Part shown: positions 40,122 through 48,097 of the stretch, in pieces
Layout: each line of letters opens with the position of its first letter
How positions within the stretch are numbered: the stretch's first letter is position 1
Assembly: GCF_023101165.1 (NCBI RefSeq)
Contig: NZ_CP078076.1
Coordinates: forward strand, 1,302,001 to 1,366,000
Source: Microbacterium sufflavum
GTDB lineage: Bacteria > Actinomycetota > Actinomycetes > Actinomycetales > Microbacteriaceae
DNA: 64,000 bases
Reading direction: 5' to 3'
Made by a program: the position numbers and the translations under genes
The notes under the pieces: generated by a model
The model's input: only the letters and a program-made list of their open reading frames with translations
Told to the model about the DNA's origin: nothing
Databases searched by the model: none

Positions 40122-41380
40122 GGGGTGTCTCCGTTTCTTGTGAGGTGGGTGCGGCGGCGGATGAGGTGTGCGGTCTCGGCGGTGTTGCCGCCGAGGGCGA
40201 TCGCGCGGTCGTAGGCGGAGCGGGCCTCGGCCGGTCGGTCGAGCGCACGCAGCAGCTCGGCACGCGCGACGTGGAAGGCGTGGTGGCCGTCGAGGGTCTC
40301 GGCGAGCGGCTCGATCATCGCGAGGGCGACCTGCGGGGAGTCGAACTCGGAGACCGCGATCGCCTTGTTGAGGGTGATGACGGGGCTCGGATCGATCTGC
40401 TCGAGCCGCGTGTACAGCGACACGATCCGATCCCAGTCGGTGTCCCGCGCGGCGGCGGCGGTGACGTGCACCGCGTTGATCGCGGCCAGCAGCGGATACC
40501 GTCCCGGACGCCCGGCCTCCCGCTCGTCGGCTCGGGAGTGCAGGAGCTGCAGGCCCTCCGCAATGGCGGACCGGTCCCACGCGGACCTGTCCTGTTCGTC
40601 CAGCCGCACGAGCTCGCCGTCGGGGGACACGCGCGCGGCGGCTCGCGCCTCGGTGAGCAGCATGAGGGCGAGAAGCCCGGTCACCTCCGGGTCGTCGGGG
40701 AGGAGGTCGTGGGCGAGTCTCGCGAGGCGGATCGCCTCGGCGGTCAGGTCTCGCCGGAGCGGGGGCGAGTCCGGGCCGGACGCGAGATACCCCTCGTTGA
40801 ACACGAGATACAGCACGGTCAGGACGGCGTCGGTGCGGGCGGGGAGGTCCTCCGCGCGCGGGATCGTGAACGGGATCCGGGCGGCCTTGATCTTCGCCTT
40901 CGCCCGGGAGATGCGCTGGCCCATCGTGGTGTCCTGCACGAGGAACGCGTGGGCGATCTCCGCGACGCTGAGGCCGCCCACCATGCGCAGCGTCAGGGCG
41001 ACGCGGGCCTCCAGCGGCAGCGTCGGGTGGCAGCAGATGAAGAGCAGGCGCAGCCGATCGTCTTCCACCACGCCCGCGGACGCCGGCGGGTCTGTGTCGT
41101 GCAGCATCATCGCCTCCCGGTGCTTCTCGTCGCGACGTGCCTCGCGACGGAGCCGATCGATCGCACGGCGGTTCGCGGTGGTCGTCACCCAGCCGGCCGG
41201 GTTCGGCGGGATGCCGTGCGCCGGCCAGTGCTCCACGGCTGCCGCGAACGCCTCCGCGGCCCTCTCCTCGGCCAGATCGAGGTCGCCGAAGCGGCGCGCC
41301 AGTCCGGCGACGATCCGGGTCCATTCCTCCCGATGCGTCCGCGTGATGGCATCCCCCGCGCGGGAGGGCGTCGGTGTCAC
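40118..41380 (-). CDS. ECF42-group RNA polymerase sigma factor
   Basis: A 420-residue sigma factor. Region 2 is around residues 10-75 (EEWTRIVAGLARRFGDLDLAEERAAEAFAAA), region 4 around 115-170 (LTLRMVGGLSVAEIAHAFLVQDTTMGQRISRAKAKIK), and a long C-terminal TPR-like part follows (about 180-420) that is specific to ECF42. The GTG at 41380 is chosen because GGAGG lies six bases upstream. There is no anti-sigma gene; ECF42 members are thought to be controlled by their own C-terminal part. It overlaps its DGPF partner. Confidence 0.92.
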   Translation of the reverse strand: MTPTPSRAGDAITRTHREEWTRIVAGLARRFGDLDLAEERAAEAFAAAVEHWPAHGIPPNPAGWVTTTANRRAIDRLRREARRDEKHREAMMLHDTDPPASAGVVEDDRLRLLFICCHPTLPLEARVALTLRMVGGLSVAEIAHAFLVQDTTMGQRISRAKAKIKAARIPFTIPRAEDLPARTDAVLTVLYLVFNEGYLASGPDSPPLRRDLTAEAIRLARLAHDLLPDDPEVTGLLALMLLTEARAAARVSPDGELVRLDEQDRSAWDRSAIAEGLQLLHSRADEREAGRPGRYPLLAAINAVHVTAAAARDTDWDRIVSLYTRLEQIDPSPVITLNKAIAVSEFDSPQVALAMIEPLAETLDGHHAFHVARAELLRALDRPAEARSAYDRAIALGGNTAETAHLIRRRTHLTRNGDTP

Positions 41381-41689
41381 GACGCCCTCCGCGTCGACAG
41401 GGCCGCGAAGACGCGCCGGATCGGAGCGAGTCGTGCACCGCTCCCGCGAGGCGCGGGCGGGACGGCGATCCGGCGATCGGCGAGGGCCGTTCGCCTTTGC
41501 CACGCGACGGACCCCTGGTGCGTTGCCGTGTCGTGGAGCAGCAGCGCCATCATCGGATCAGTATGCACGGGTGCCGCCTTCCGGGGTGAGGGGAGCCCGA
41601 GGACTCCGGACACTCACACCACGAACGGCACCCGCGCATTTCGACAACTCCGGCGAGACGGTGCGACCAGCCAGTCAATCAAGTACCTC
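41381..41689. other. Intergenic region between sigma factor and ArsR genes
   Basis: About 309 bases between divergent genes. Open frames cross it but lack a start site or a recognisable product. It should hold the sigma gene promoter; no clear element was seen apart from the ArsR promoter that begins at 41690. Confidence 0.5.
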
Positions 41690-41733
41690 TTGACACGCCC
41701 GCACGCCAGGCATAACGTACAACCAAATGGTTG
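41690..41733 (+). promoter_or_regulatory. ArsR promoter with operator over the start codon
   Basis: TTGACA (41690-41695) and TAACGT (41713-41718) are spaced by 17 bases, a near-ideal promoter. An inverted repeat CAACCA-AA-TGGTTG (41720-41733) covers the transcription start and the ATG at 41727. With no Shine-Dalgarno, the message is probably leaderless. Confidence 0.82.
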
Positions 41734-42119
41734 CACGAACAGAGCTGAGCGAAGCGGAGGTCGACCGTGTGTTCCACGCACTGGCGACGTCGACCCGGCG
41801 CGACATCCTGCGCCGGACGATCGAGCGGGAGCAGTCCGTCTCGACCCTCGCCGCCGAATACGAGATGTCGTTCGCGGCTGTCCAGAAGCACGTGGCCGTG
41901 CTCGAGGCCGCGAACCTCATCGTCAAGCGCGCCGAGGGACGCGAGCGGCTCGTCCGCGCGAACCCCGAGATGATCGCCCGCGCCAGGGCGCTCCTCGCCC
42001 GTTACGAAGAGCTGTGGCGGTCGCGCATCGCCCGGCTCGACGACCTGCTGGCCGAGACGCCCGCCGGTCGCCCCGACAGCGACACCACCGACAACGCACG
42101 AGAGAACCCAGGAGACTGA
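41727..42119 (+). CDS. ArsR family regulator (SRPBCC-linked)
   Basis: A 130-residue winged-helix repressor: VFHALATSTRRDILRRTIEREQSVSTLAAEYEMSFAAVQKHVAVLEAANLIVKRAEGRERLVRAN. No metal-site cysteines are present. The start codon lies within its own predicted operator. The SRPBCC gene follows after one base. This is the same regulator-START pairing as at 36173-36969 but in reversed gene order. Confidence 0.92.
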   Translation: MVARTELSEAEVDRVFHALATSTRRDILRRTIEREQSVSTLAAEYEMSFAAVQKHVAVLEAANLIVKRAEGRERLVRANPEMIARARALLARYEELWRSRIARLDDLLAETPAGRPDSDTTDNARENPGD

Positions 42120-42120
42120 C

Positions 42121-43098
42121 ATGCCCGTCACCGACGTCACCACCGATGCCGACGACCTCACGATGACCGTCACGGCCGACTTCGCCGCCCCCATCGAGCG
42201 GGTCTGGAACGCGTACAGCGATCCGCGCCAGCTCGAGCGCTTCTGGGGTCCTCCCGGCTGGCCCGCCACCTTCACCGCGTGGGACCACACGGTCGGCGGC
42301 CGCGCGGTCTACACGATGAACGGACCTCGCGGCGAGAAGTCGACGGGCGTCTGGGAGTTCCTCGCCATCGAGGAACCGCACCGCTTCGAGGTGCTCGACT
42401 CCTTCGCCGACGAGCACGGAAAGCCCCTCGACGGCTTCCCCGCGCAGCGCATGAGCTTCACGTTCGATTCCACGCCCGAGGGCACCCGCATGGTCACCAC
42501 GAGCCACTTCGACTCGGTCGACGCGCTCGAACAGGTCGTCGAGATGGGTCAGGTCGAGGGCATCAAGATGGCGATGGGCCAGCTCGACGCCGTGCTGCAG
42601 GACCTCCGCGACTACGCGCAGGGCAAGGGCACCCGGGTGGAGCTGCTCGACGACACCCACGTGCGCATCACCCGGCTCGTCGAGGGTCCGCGCGAGCTGG
42701 TGTGGCGCGCGCACTTCGAGCCCGACCTCATCCGCCAGTGGATGCTCGGCCCGGACGGGTGGGAGATGACCGAATGCATCGCAGCGACCGAGGTCGGCCA
42801 GTCGTACCGCAACTCCTGGGCGCCGGTCGGTGACACCGAGGGCGAGCCGTTCGGGTTCGAGGGCGAGGCGCTGCTGATCGACGCCCCGCGCCGCGCCGTC
42901 ACCACCGAACGCATGCGGGGCATGCCCACCGAGACCGTCAACGACCTGAGCCTCTACGAGGAGGACGGCGCCACGCTCGTCACGGTGCTCATCGAGTACC
43001 CCGACAAGGAGACGCGCGACATGATCCTCGCCACCGGCATGGCCGACGGCATGGAGGCCTCGTTCGCCCGCCTGGAACGCGAACTGCTGGCGGTCTGA
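42121..43098 (+). CDS. Tandem SRPBCC (AHSA1-like) protein
   Basis: A 325-residue protein with two START-like domains. The first (about 10-160) has VTADFAAPIERVWNAYSDPRQLERFWGPPGWPATF; the second (about 175-325) has ITRLVEGPRELVWRAHFEPDLIRQWMLGPDGWEMTE. Each is AHSA1-like and may bind a hydrophobic ligand. It is co-transcribed with ArsR. Function otherwise unknown. Confidence 0.9.
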   Translation: MPVTDVTTDADDLTMTVTADFAAPIERVWNAYSDPRQLERFWGPPGWPATFTAWDHTVGGRAVYTMNGPRGEKSTGVWEFLAIEEPHRFEVLDSFADEHGKPLDGFPAQRMSFTFDSTPEGTRMVTTSHFDSVDALEQVVEMGQVEGIKMAMGQLDAVLQDLRDYAQGKGTRVELLDDTHVRITRLVEGPRELVWRAHFEPDLIRQWMLGPDGWEMTECIAATEVGQSYRNSWAPVGDTEGEPFGFEGEALLIDAPRRAVTTERMRGMPTETVNDLSLYEEDGATLVTVLIEYPDKETRDMILATGMADGMEASFARLERELLAV

Positions 43099-43121
43099 CC
43101 GCCGCGTCGTCCACGACTCCT

Positions 43122-43160
43122 CGGAATCGGCCGGGTCCCTCGTGGATCCGGCCGATTCCG
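43122..43160. terminator. Hairpin after the tandem SRPBCC gene
   Basis: A perfect 13-bp stem (CGGAATCGGCCGG with CCGGCCGATTCCG) and a 13-base loop, 23 bases after the stop. Confidence 0.78.
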
Positions 43161-43252
43161 CGTCCCTGCTCGCCGTTTCCGGGGAGTTGTGGACCGCCCG
43201 TCGCGGAGGTGCGGCGGCGGACCGGGGTGGAGCGGGATAAAGTGGCGGCACG

Positions 43253-44605
43253 ATGAGGATCACGCGCCGCACCCTGCTCCTCGGCGCCGGAGCCGGTGCC
43301 GTCTCGGTGCTTCTCGCCTCCTGCACGCCGGAGCCGAAGCCCACGCCGACGCCCACCCGCACGCGTGAGCCCGAGCCCCCGCCCGGCGTCCCGGCCCCTG
43401 CCGGCAGCATCCGCAGCACCTGGACTACCGACCCGTTCGCCCTGGGAGCTGCCAGCTTCACCCCCGTCGGAGTGCTCGCCGACGCCCGCGCCGCCCTCGG
43501 CCGCCCGGTCGACGATCGCCTCTTCTTCGCGGGCGAAGCCACCGACGAAGACGCCCCCGGCACCGTGCGCGGAGCCATCGCCTCGGGGGAGCGCGTGGTC
43601 GACGAGCTGATGGATGCCGCGGGATCGGGGGAGCGCGTCGCCGTGATCGGCGCGGGCCTCGCGGGAGCCACCGCCGCCGCCCTCCTCGCGGACCGGGGCC
43701 TGCAGGTGACCGTGTTCGAGGCGCGCGACCGCGTCGGCGGGCGCGTCTTCACCCGCAGCGACGACTCCTGGCCGGTGCCGGTGCAGCTCGGCGCCTGGCT
43801 GTTCGGCGAGGACGACGCCGAGGTGCTCGACCGGCTGCGCGCCGGCGACGTGGGAACCGTCGACCTCACCGGCTCGCTGTGGCGTACCCCGGACGGCGAC
43901 ATCGAACCCGTCGACCCCGTGCCCGTCACCACCGCCATCGCCGCCGCCCAGGCCGCCCCGGAAGACGTCTCGGTCACTGACGCGCTGACCGCCGCGGGCA
44001 TCGACCCCGCGGATCCCTCGACCGCCGCCCTGCTCGACATCCTCGCCGCGCGCACGGGTGCCGCAGCCGGCGAGCTCTCCAGCTGGTTCGCGCCGCCGCT
44101 GCCCACGGGCGACCCGGCCGCCACCCGCGACAGCCTCGTGCCGTTCGTGGAGCACGCGCTCGACGGAGTGCAGGTCGGCCTGAACTCCCCGGTTGCCCGC
44201 CTGGCCTACGACGACACCGGGGTGAGCGTGCGCCTCGGCACCGGGGAGGCCCTCTCGTTCGACCGGGTGGTGGTGACGGTGCCGCTCGGGGTGCTGCAGG
44301 ACCGCAGCATCGAGTTCGACCCGCCGTTGCCCTTCGCCAACCGCGGCGCGATCTCGGCGCTCGGCATGGGGGCCATCGAGACCGTGTGGCTGCGGTGGGA
44401 CGAGGCGTTCTGGGAGAACGACGAGGCCGTGTGGCACGCGGTCGGCACCGACGCGGTCATCCCCACCTGGATCAATCTGCGCCCCGTCACGGGCGAGAAC
44501 GTGCTGGTGGGCATCGTCGGCGGTGCGGCCGCCGCGGAGTTCGCGGAACTCAGCGACGACGACGCGTTCGACGCGGCGCTGGCGTCGCTGACCGTCTACG
44601 TCTGA
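43253..44605 (+). CDS. Exported flavin amine oxidase with circularly permuted FAD domain
   Basis: A 450-residue protein. TRRTLLLG followed by LASC (Cys 24) indicates a Tat-type lipoprotein signal. Residues 51-119 (STWTTDPFALGAASF, FFAGEAT, PGTVRGAIASGER) are the segment that normally closes a flavin amine oxidase. The Rossmann motif VAVIGAGLAG with FEARDRVGGRVF comes only afterwards, at about 129-160. The protein ends at FDAALASLTVYV, where ordinary members continue into the moved segment. So the order is permuted while all FAD motifs remain. Tat export fits a folded flavoprotein. Substrate unknown. Its 3' end overlaps the convergent Pr6Pr gene. Confidence 0.85.
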   Translation: MRITRRTLLLGAGAGAVSVLLASCTPEPKPTPTPTRTREPEPPPGVPAPAGSIRSTWTTDPFALGAASFTPVGVLADARAALGRPVDDRLFFAGEATDEDAPGTVRGAIASGERVVDELMDAAGSGERVAVIGAGLAGATAAALLADRGLQVTVFEARDRVGGRVFTRSDDSWPVPVQLGAWLFGEDDAEVLDRLRAGDVGTVDLTGSLWRTPDGDIEPVDPVPVTTAIAAAQAAPEDVSVTDALTAAGIDPADPSTAALLDILAARTGAAAGELSSWFAPPLPTGDPAATRDSLVPFVEHALDGVQVGLNSPVARLAYDDTGVSVRLGTGEALSFDRVVVTVPLGVLQDRSIEFDPPLPFANRGAISALGMGAIETVWLRWDEAFWENDEAVWHAVGTDAVIPTWINLRPVTGENVLVGIVGGAAAAEFAELSDDDAFDAALASLTVYV

Positions 44606-45381
44606 GCCGACGCGCCGACCCGCTCGCGCGCATCGACCGCACCGGCCGGGCTACCGCGGTCGTCGTCCGGGGGATCGTCGGGCCCGGGATCCGCGTCGGT
44701 GCGCAACCGCCGCGGCAACGGCATCCGGCTGATCAGCACCAGGGCGGTCGCGACGATGCTGAACGATGCCAGGGCCACCGCGCACGAGATCACGAACTCG
44801 GGCGGACCGCTCACCTGCCGCGGGTCGAGGAAGTAGTACGGATACCAGCCGATCAGCGGGCCCCGGATGAGCGTCGCGACACCCCACAGCACCGGATACA
44901 CGAGGGTGATCGGAACCACACGCCACGGCACGGCTCGATGCCCCGGAGCCAGCGCCCAGGCCGCGACCGTGACCGCCGGCAGGTAGAAGTGCAGCACCTG
45001 ATCCGACCACGGCACGTCGATGCGGATGCCGCGCACACCCGCCTGCCACACCAGGATCGCGAACACCAGGCCGGCCGTGATCGTCCACGTCAGCACGAGC
45101 GCCAGCGCCACCGTGAGCCACCGCGGGTCTCGCGCACGCCGCAGGGCGAGCACCCCCGCGATCGACAGCAGCACCACGAACGCGAGGTTGGACTGGTTCG
45201 TCAGGTAGGCGAAGAAGTTCTGGCTCGCGATGGTGTGCGACGCCAGGCCCCAGGCCATGCGGTGGATGAGGGCGACGAGGCAGATGGCGGCTGCGCTCAG
45301 ACGGAGCAGGCCGAAGACCGTACGGGTCCTCACCGCCGCGTCACCGTCCCCACCATCATCCGCCGAGTCTACGGAGTCCAC
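44596..45381 (-). CDS. Pr6Pr family membrane protein
   Basis: A protein of up to 261 residues with six hydrophobic segments and the family signs FFAYLTNQSNLA, LVFAILVW, DQVLHFYLPA and GWYPYYFLDP. The C-terminal tail is charged and disordered. The start is uncertain: GTG at 45381, or GTG at 45333 just before the first membrane helix. Function unknown. It ends inside the amine oxidase gene on the other strand. Confidence 0.82.
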   Translation of the reverse strand: MDSVDSADDGGDGDAAVRTRTVFGLLRLSAAAICLVALIHRMAWGLASHTIASQNFFAYLTNQSNLAFVVLLSIAGVLALRRARDPRWLTVALALVLTWTITAGLVFAILVWQAGVRGIRIDVPWSDQVLHFYLPAVTVAAWALAPGHRAVPWRVVPITLVYPVLWGVATLIRGPLIGWYPYYFLDPRQVSGPPEFVISCAVALASFSIVATALVLISRMPLPRRLRTDADPGPDDPPDDDRGSPAGAVDARERVGASAQT

Positions 45382-45420
45382 CCGAGCGCTCGCCGCGTCG
45401 CGGGTGGCTGCGCCGTGCGC

Positions 45421-46257
45421 TCAGATCAGCCGACGCAGGGCCTCTTCGAGCGAGACGCCCTGCGCCTCGGCGCGGTCGCGGAGGCGCGCGTGCTCATCGG
45501 GCGACAGCGGGATCCGCAGTTCGATCGGGTCGTCGTCGGGGCGGTCGAGGCCGTCGAGCAGGTCGGACGGCTCCGCCCACAGCGGTTCCGCGTACGACTC
45601 GGAGACGGGGGTGGCGGCGGGGCCGGAGGCTGTGGGCGCCCCGGTGATGCGGTCGGAACCCGCGGCCGGAGCGGAGGTCGCCGTCGCGAGGGAGGTGGTC
45701 TTCGCGGCCGGGGCTGTCCTCTCGGGAGAGCTGGTGGTCGCGGCGTGCGCGGCGACGGGGGCGGAGGCGGCGACCGCGGCACCGGCGTCGGTCGCGAGGG
45801 TGAAGCCCGGGCCCCGGCGCGGTTCCTGCCCCTGCTGGTATGCCTTCGCCGCGGCGTTCGCGCGCTCGTCCGCTGCCTCGTTCAAGGGGTGCCCCGCGTG
45901 GCCCTTGACCCACGAGAACTCCACGTCCCGTCCGCGGATCGCCTCGTCGATGCCCTCCAGCAGGTCGCGGTTGAGCACGGGGCCCCCGTCGGACTTGCGC
46001 CATCCGCGGCGCTTCCACCCCGGCATCCACTTCGTCACGGAGTCGATCACGTAGCGGCTGTCGCACTCGATCAGCAGCTTCTCGTCGGTGCCGGCGGTCG
46101 CGCGGAGGAGCTCGAGCACGGCCCGCAGCTCGCCCTGGTTGTTGGTGCCGTGCGGGGAACCACCGGCCGCCCAGTTGGCGTCGTCGATGTACCAGGCCCA
46201 GCCGTTCGGGCCGGGGTTGCCCAGGGCGGAGCCGTCTGCGGCGGCGGTGATGGTCAT
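45421..46257 (-). CDS. rnhA: Ribonuclease HI with C-terminal extension
   Basis: A 278-residue protein. Residues 1-145 form RNase H: AADGSALGNPGPNGWAWY (catalytic Asp), NNQGELRAVLELL (Glu), IECDSRYVIDSV (Asp), WVKGHAGHPLNEAADERAN (His and Asp). All catalytic acids are present. An Ala/Thr/Pro-rich linker (about 150-225) leads to a small C-terminal unit (IELRIPLSPDEHARLRDRAEAQGVSLEEALRRLI) that looks like a ribbon-helix-helix or short helical domain. It cuts RNA in RNA-DNA hybrids. The ATG at 46257 sits right behind AAGG, which is an unusually short spacing. Confidence 0.92.
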   Translation of the reverse strand: MTITAAADGSALGNPGPNGWAWYIDDANWAAGGSPHGTNNQGELRAVLELLRATAGTDEKLLIECDSRYVIDSVTKWMPGWKRRGWRKSDGGPVLNRDLLEGIDEAIRGRDVEFSWVKGHAGHPLNEAADERANAAAKAYQQGQEPRRGPGFTLATDAGAAVAASAPVAAHAATTSSPERTAPAAKTTSLATATSAPAAGSDRITGAPTASGPAATPVSESYAEPLWAEPSDLLDGLDRPDDDPIELRIPLSPDEHARLRDRAEAQGVSLEEALRRLI

Positions 46258-46309
46258 CCTTCCACCGTATCGGTGGGGGCCGACGCGGCCGCGCGAGAGG
46301 GCAGCGCGG

Positions 46310-46543
46310 TCAGTCCTCGGGGTCGCTGTTCTCGACCGTCGCAGCATCGGGCGCGGGCGGTGCGACCGGGAACACGATCGAGCTCACGGACGCCGGGGCG
46401 CCGAGGCCGAGCGTGAGGGGGTCCACCGCGGGGGCCGTGTCGAGGAGGTCGGCGTCGGAGCGTTCGAGCGGCTCGGACGGCAGAGCCCACTGCTGCTCTT
46501 CTTCTTCGGGTCGCTGCTGGAAGAGTCCCATGGAGTCCATCAT
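46310..46543 (-). CDS. Small conserved hypothetical protein
   Basis: A 77-residue protein beginning MMDSMGLFQQRPEEEEQQWALPSEP, followed by a Pro/Ala-rich region with LTLGLGAP and SSIVFPV. It looks like the small conserved proteins found in Microbacteriaceae. No known domain. The ATG at 46543 follows GGGG. It lies upstream of rnhA on the same strand. Confidence 0.65.
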   Translation of the reverse strand: MMDSMGLFQQRPEEEEQQWALPSEPLERSDADLLDTAPAVDPLTLGLGAPASVSSIVFPVAPPAPDAATVENSDPED

Positions 46544-46607
46544 GACCCCGGCCGCACGGCCCGCGGTCGCATTCACACGGGATTGATCGCTTGCCCGCGG
46601 GCCGGGC

Positions 46608-46928
46608 TCAGGCGGGGTCGCGGGTCGAGGCGGCGCGCACGGCCTCGACGAGCGTCCGCCAGGGGCCCTCGAGCGCGGAGTCGGGCAGCTCGCGCTCCCG
46701 GCGCTCGGAGGGCGTGCGCGCGCGGATGCTCCACATGAAGCGGTCGGCCCCGGGTGACGCGTCGGCGTCCTGGTCCCACGGGCAGAGGTCGATGAGCGTG
46801 ATCCACTCGTCCGCGTCGGACGGCTCCGCCTCCACACGCCACTGGCGACGGATGCCCGCGATGCCGCCCGATCGCACGACGGCGATCACGACGGGGGCGT
46901 CACTCGGAGGTGCCGGGTCCTCGCTCAT
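46608..46928 (-). CDS. Emfourin-type M4 protease inhibitor
   Basis: A 106-residue protein with VVIAVVRSGGIAGIRRQWRVEAE near the start and W..LVEAVRAA near the end, the emfourin (protealysin inhibitor) pattern. Its start lies 29 bases inside the end of the M4 protease gene. It should bind the protease in the cytoplasm and keep it inactive. The second ATG (46928) is preferred because its spacing to GGGAG is better than that of the ATG at 46934. Confidence 0.87.
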   Translation of the reverse strand: MSEDPAPPSDAPVVIAVVRSGGIAGIRRQWRVEAEPSDADEWITLIDLCPWDQDADASPGADRFMWSIRARTPSERRERELPDSALEGPWRTLVEAVRAASTRDPA

Positions 46929-47973
46929 GCTCATAGACTCCCACGGCGCTCCACGCCCGTCGAGCCGCGGCCGCCGTCTCCTCGTCGACCGCGACGGCCG
47001 CGGCCACCGTGGCGTCGGCGAACTCCGTGAACGTGGCCGTGCTCGACAGCCCGCCCGTGAGCGCCCGGTACCAGACGGTTCCCGCGCGCTCCCAGGCGTT
47101 GCCGCCGAGGTCGCGCGCGAACAGGGCGAACGCCCGGTTGGGGATGCCCGAGTTGATGTGCACGCCGCCGTTGTCCTCGGTCGTGCGGACGAAGCCGCTC
47201 ATGTGGTCGGGCTGCGGGTCTTTGCCGAGCTCATCGTCGTCGTAGGCCGTGCCGGGGGCGATCATCGACCGCAGCGCCGCGCCCTGCACGGCCTCGGTGA
47301 AGATCTCGGCGCCGATGAGCCAGCTCGCCTGCGCCGCGGTCTGGCCCTGCGCGTACTGCTCGGTGAGCGCGCCGAAGACGTCGGCGATCGATTCGTTCAG
47401 GGCGCCGGGCTGGCCCTGGTACTCCAGGTTCGCGGTGTGCTGCACGACCCCGTGTGCGAGCTCGTGCCCGATCACGGTGAGCGAGCCGGTGAAGCCGCGG
47501 AACACCTCGCCGTCGCCGTCGCCGAACACCATGCGCTCGCCGTCCCAGAACGCGTTGTCGTAGTCGACGCCGTAGTGCACGGTCGCGTCGAGCGGCGCCC
47601 CCGCGTCGTCGAGCGAGTTGCGCTGGAAGGCGGCCAGCAGCATCTCGAACGTGGCGCCGAGGCCGTCGAAGGCCTCGTTCACGGCGGGGTCGTCGACCGG
47701 CGCGTCGTCTTCGCCGCGCACCACGGCGCCCGGCAGCTGCTGCGTGTTGCCGGCGTCGCTGATCGTGCGGTTCGGCGCGTCGGACAGCTGGGCGACGAGG
47801 TCGCCGTTCTCGTCGATCGAGAGGTCGATGCGTGCGCGGAACGGTGGACGACCGGCCGTGAGGGTCTGCCGGGCGGCGGCTGCCGCCCTGGGGAAGCGGC
47901 CGGACTCGGCGAGGCGCGCGAGCAGATAGGAGGGGATGACGCCGTGCCGCGGGAGGGGTTCTGCGCTGCTCAT
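46900..47973 (-). CDS. M4 family (protealysin-like) metalloprotease
   Basis: A 357-residue zinc protease with HELAH at 170-174, the third ligand in NESIADVFG (Glu 194) and GGVHINSGIPNRAF carrying the transition-state His. There is no signal peptide, and a short N-terminal propeptide of about 45 residues begins with a protealysin-like region (RHGVIPSYLLARLAE). This fits an intracellular protealysin-type enzyme controlled by emfourin. The two genes overlap. No secretion or envelope genes are nearby. Confidence 0.93.
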   Translation of the reverse strand: MSSAEPLPRHGVIPSYLLARLAESGRFPRAAAAARQTLTAGRPPFRARIDLSIDENGDLVAQLSDAPNRTISDAGNTQQLPGAVVRGEDDAPVDDPAVNEAFDGLGATFEMLLAAFQRNSLDDAGAPLDATVHYGVDYDNAFWDGERMVFGDGDGEVFRGFTGSLTVIGHELAHGVVQHTANLEYQGQPGALNESIADVFGALTEQYAQGQTAAQASWLIGAEIFTEAVQGAALRSMIAPGTAYDDDELGKDPQPDHMSGFVRTTEDNGGVHINSGIPNRAFALFARDLGGNAWERAGTVWYRALTGGLSSTATFTEFADATVAAAVAVDEETAAAARRAWSAVGVYEHERGPGTSE

Positions 47974-48064
47974 GGTGCGACACTACGCCCCGCCTCGGAC
48001 GTTCGTCCGCTCGCTCGTCGCACCGGACGGGCCGCAGGCCCGTTCCCTCACCTGCTGACTTGAG

Positions 48065-48083
48065 ATTGAGAATCGTTCTCAAT
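48065..48083. promoter_or_regulatory. Zur box
   Basis: A perfect 19-bp palindrome ATTGAGAA-TCG-TTCTCAAT that fits the actinobacterial Zur consensus TGANAATNNTTNTCA. It ends 14 bases before the start of the first AztD-like gene. Low zinc should switch this operon on. Confidence 0.85.
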
Positions 48084-48097
48084 AGGGTGACAGAGTC

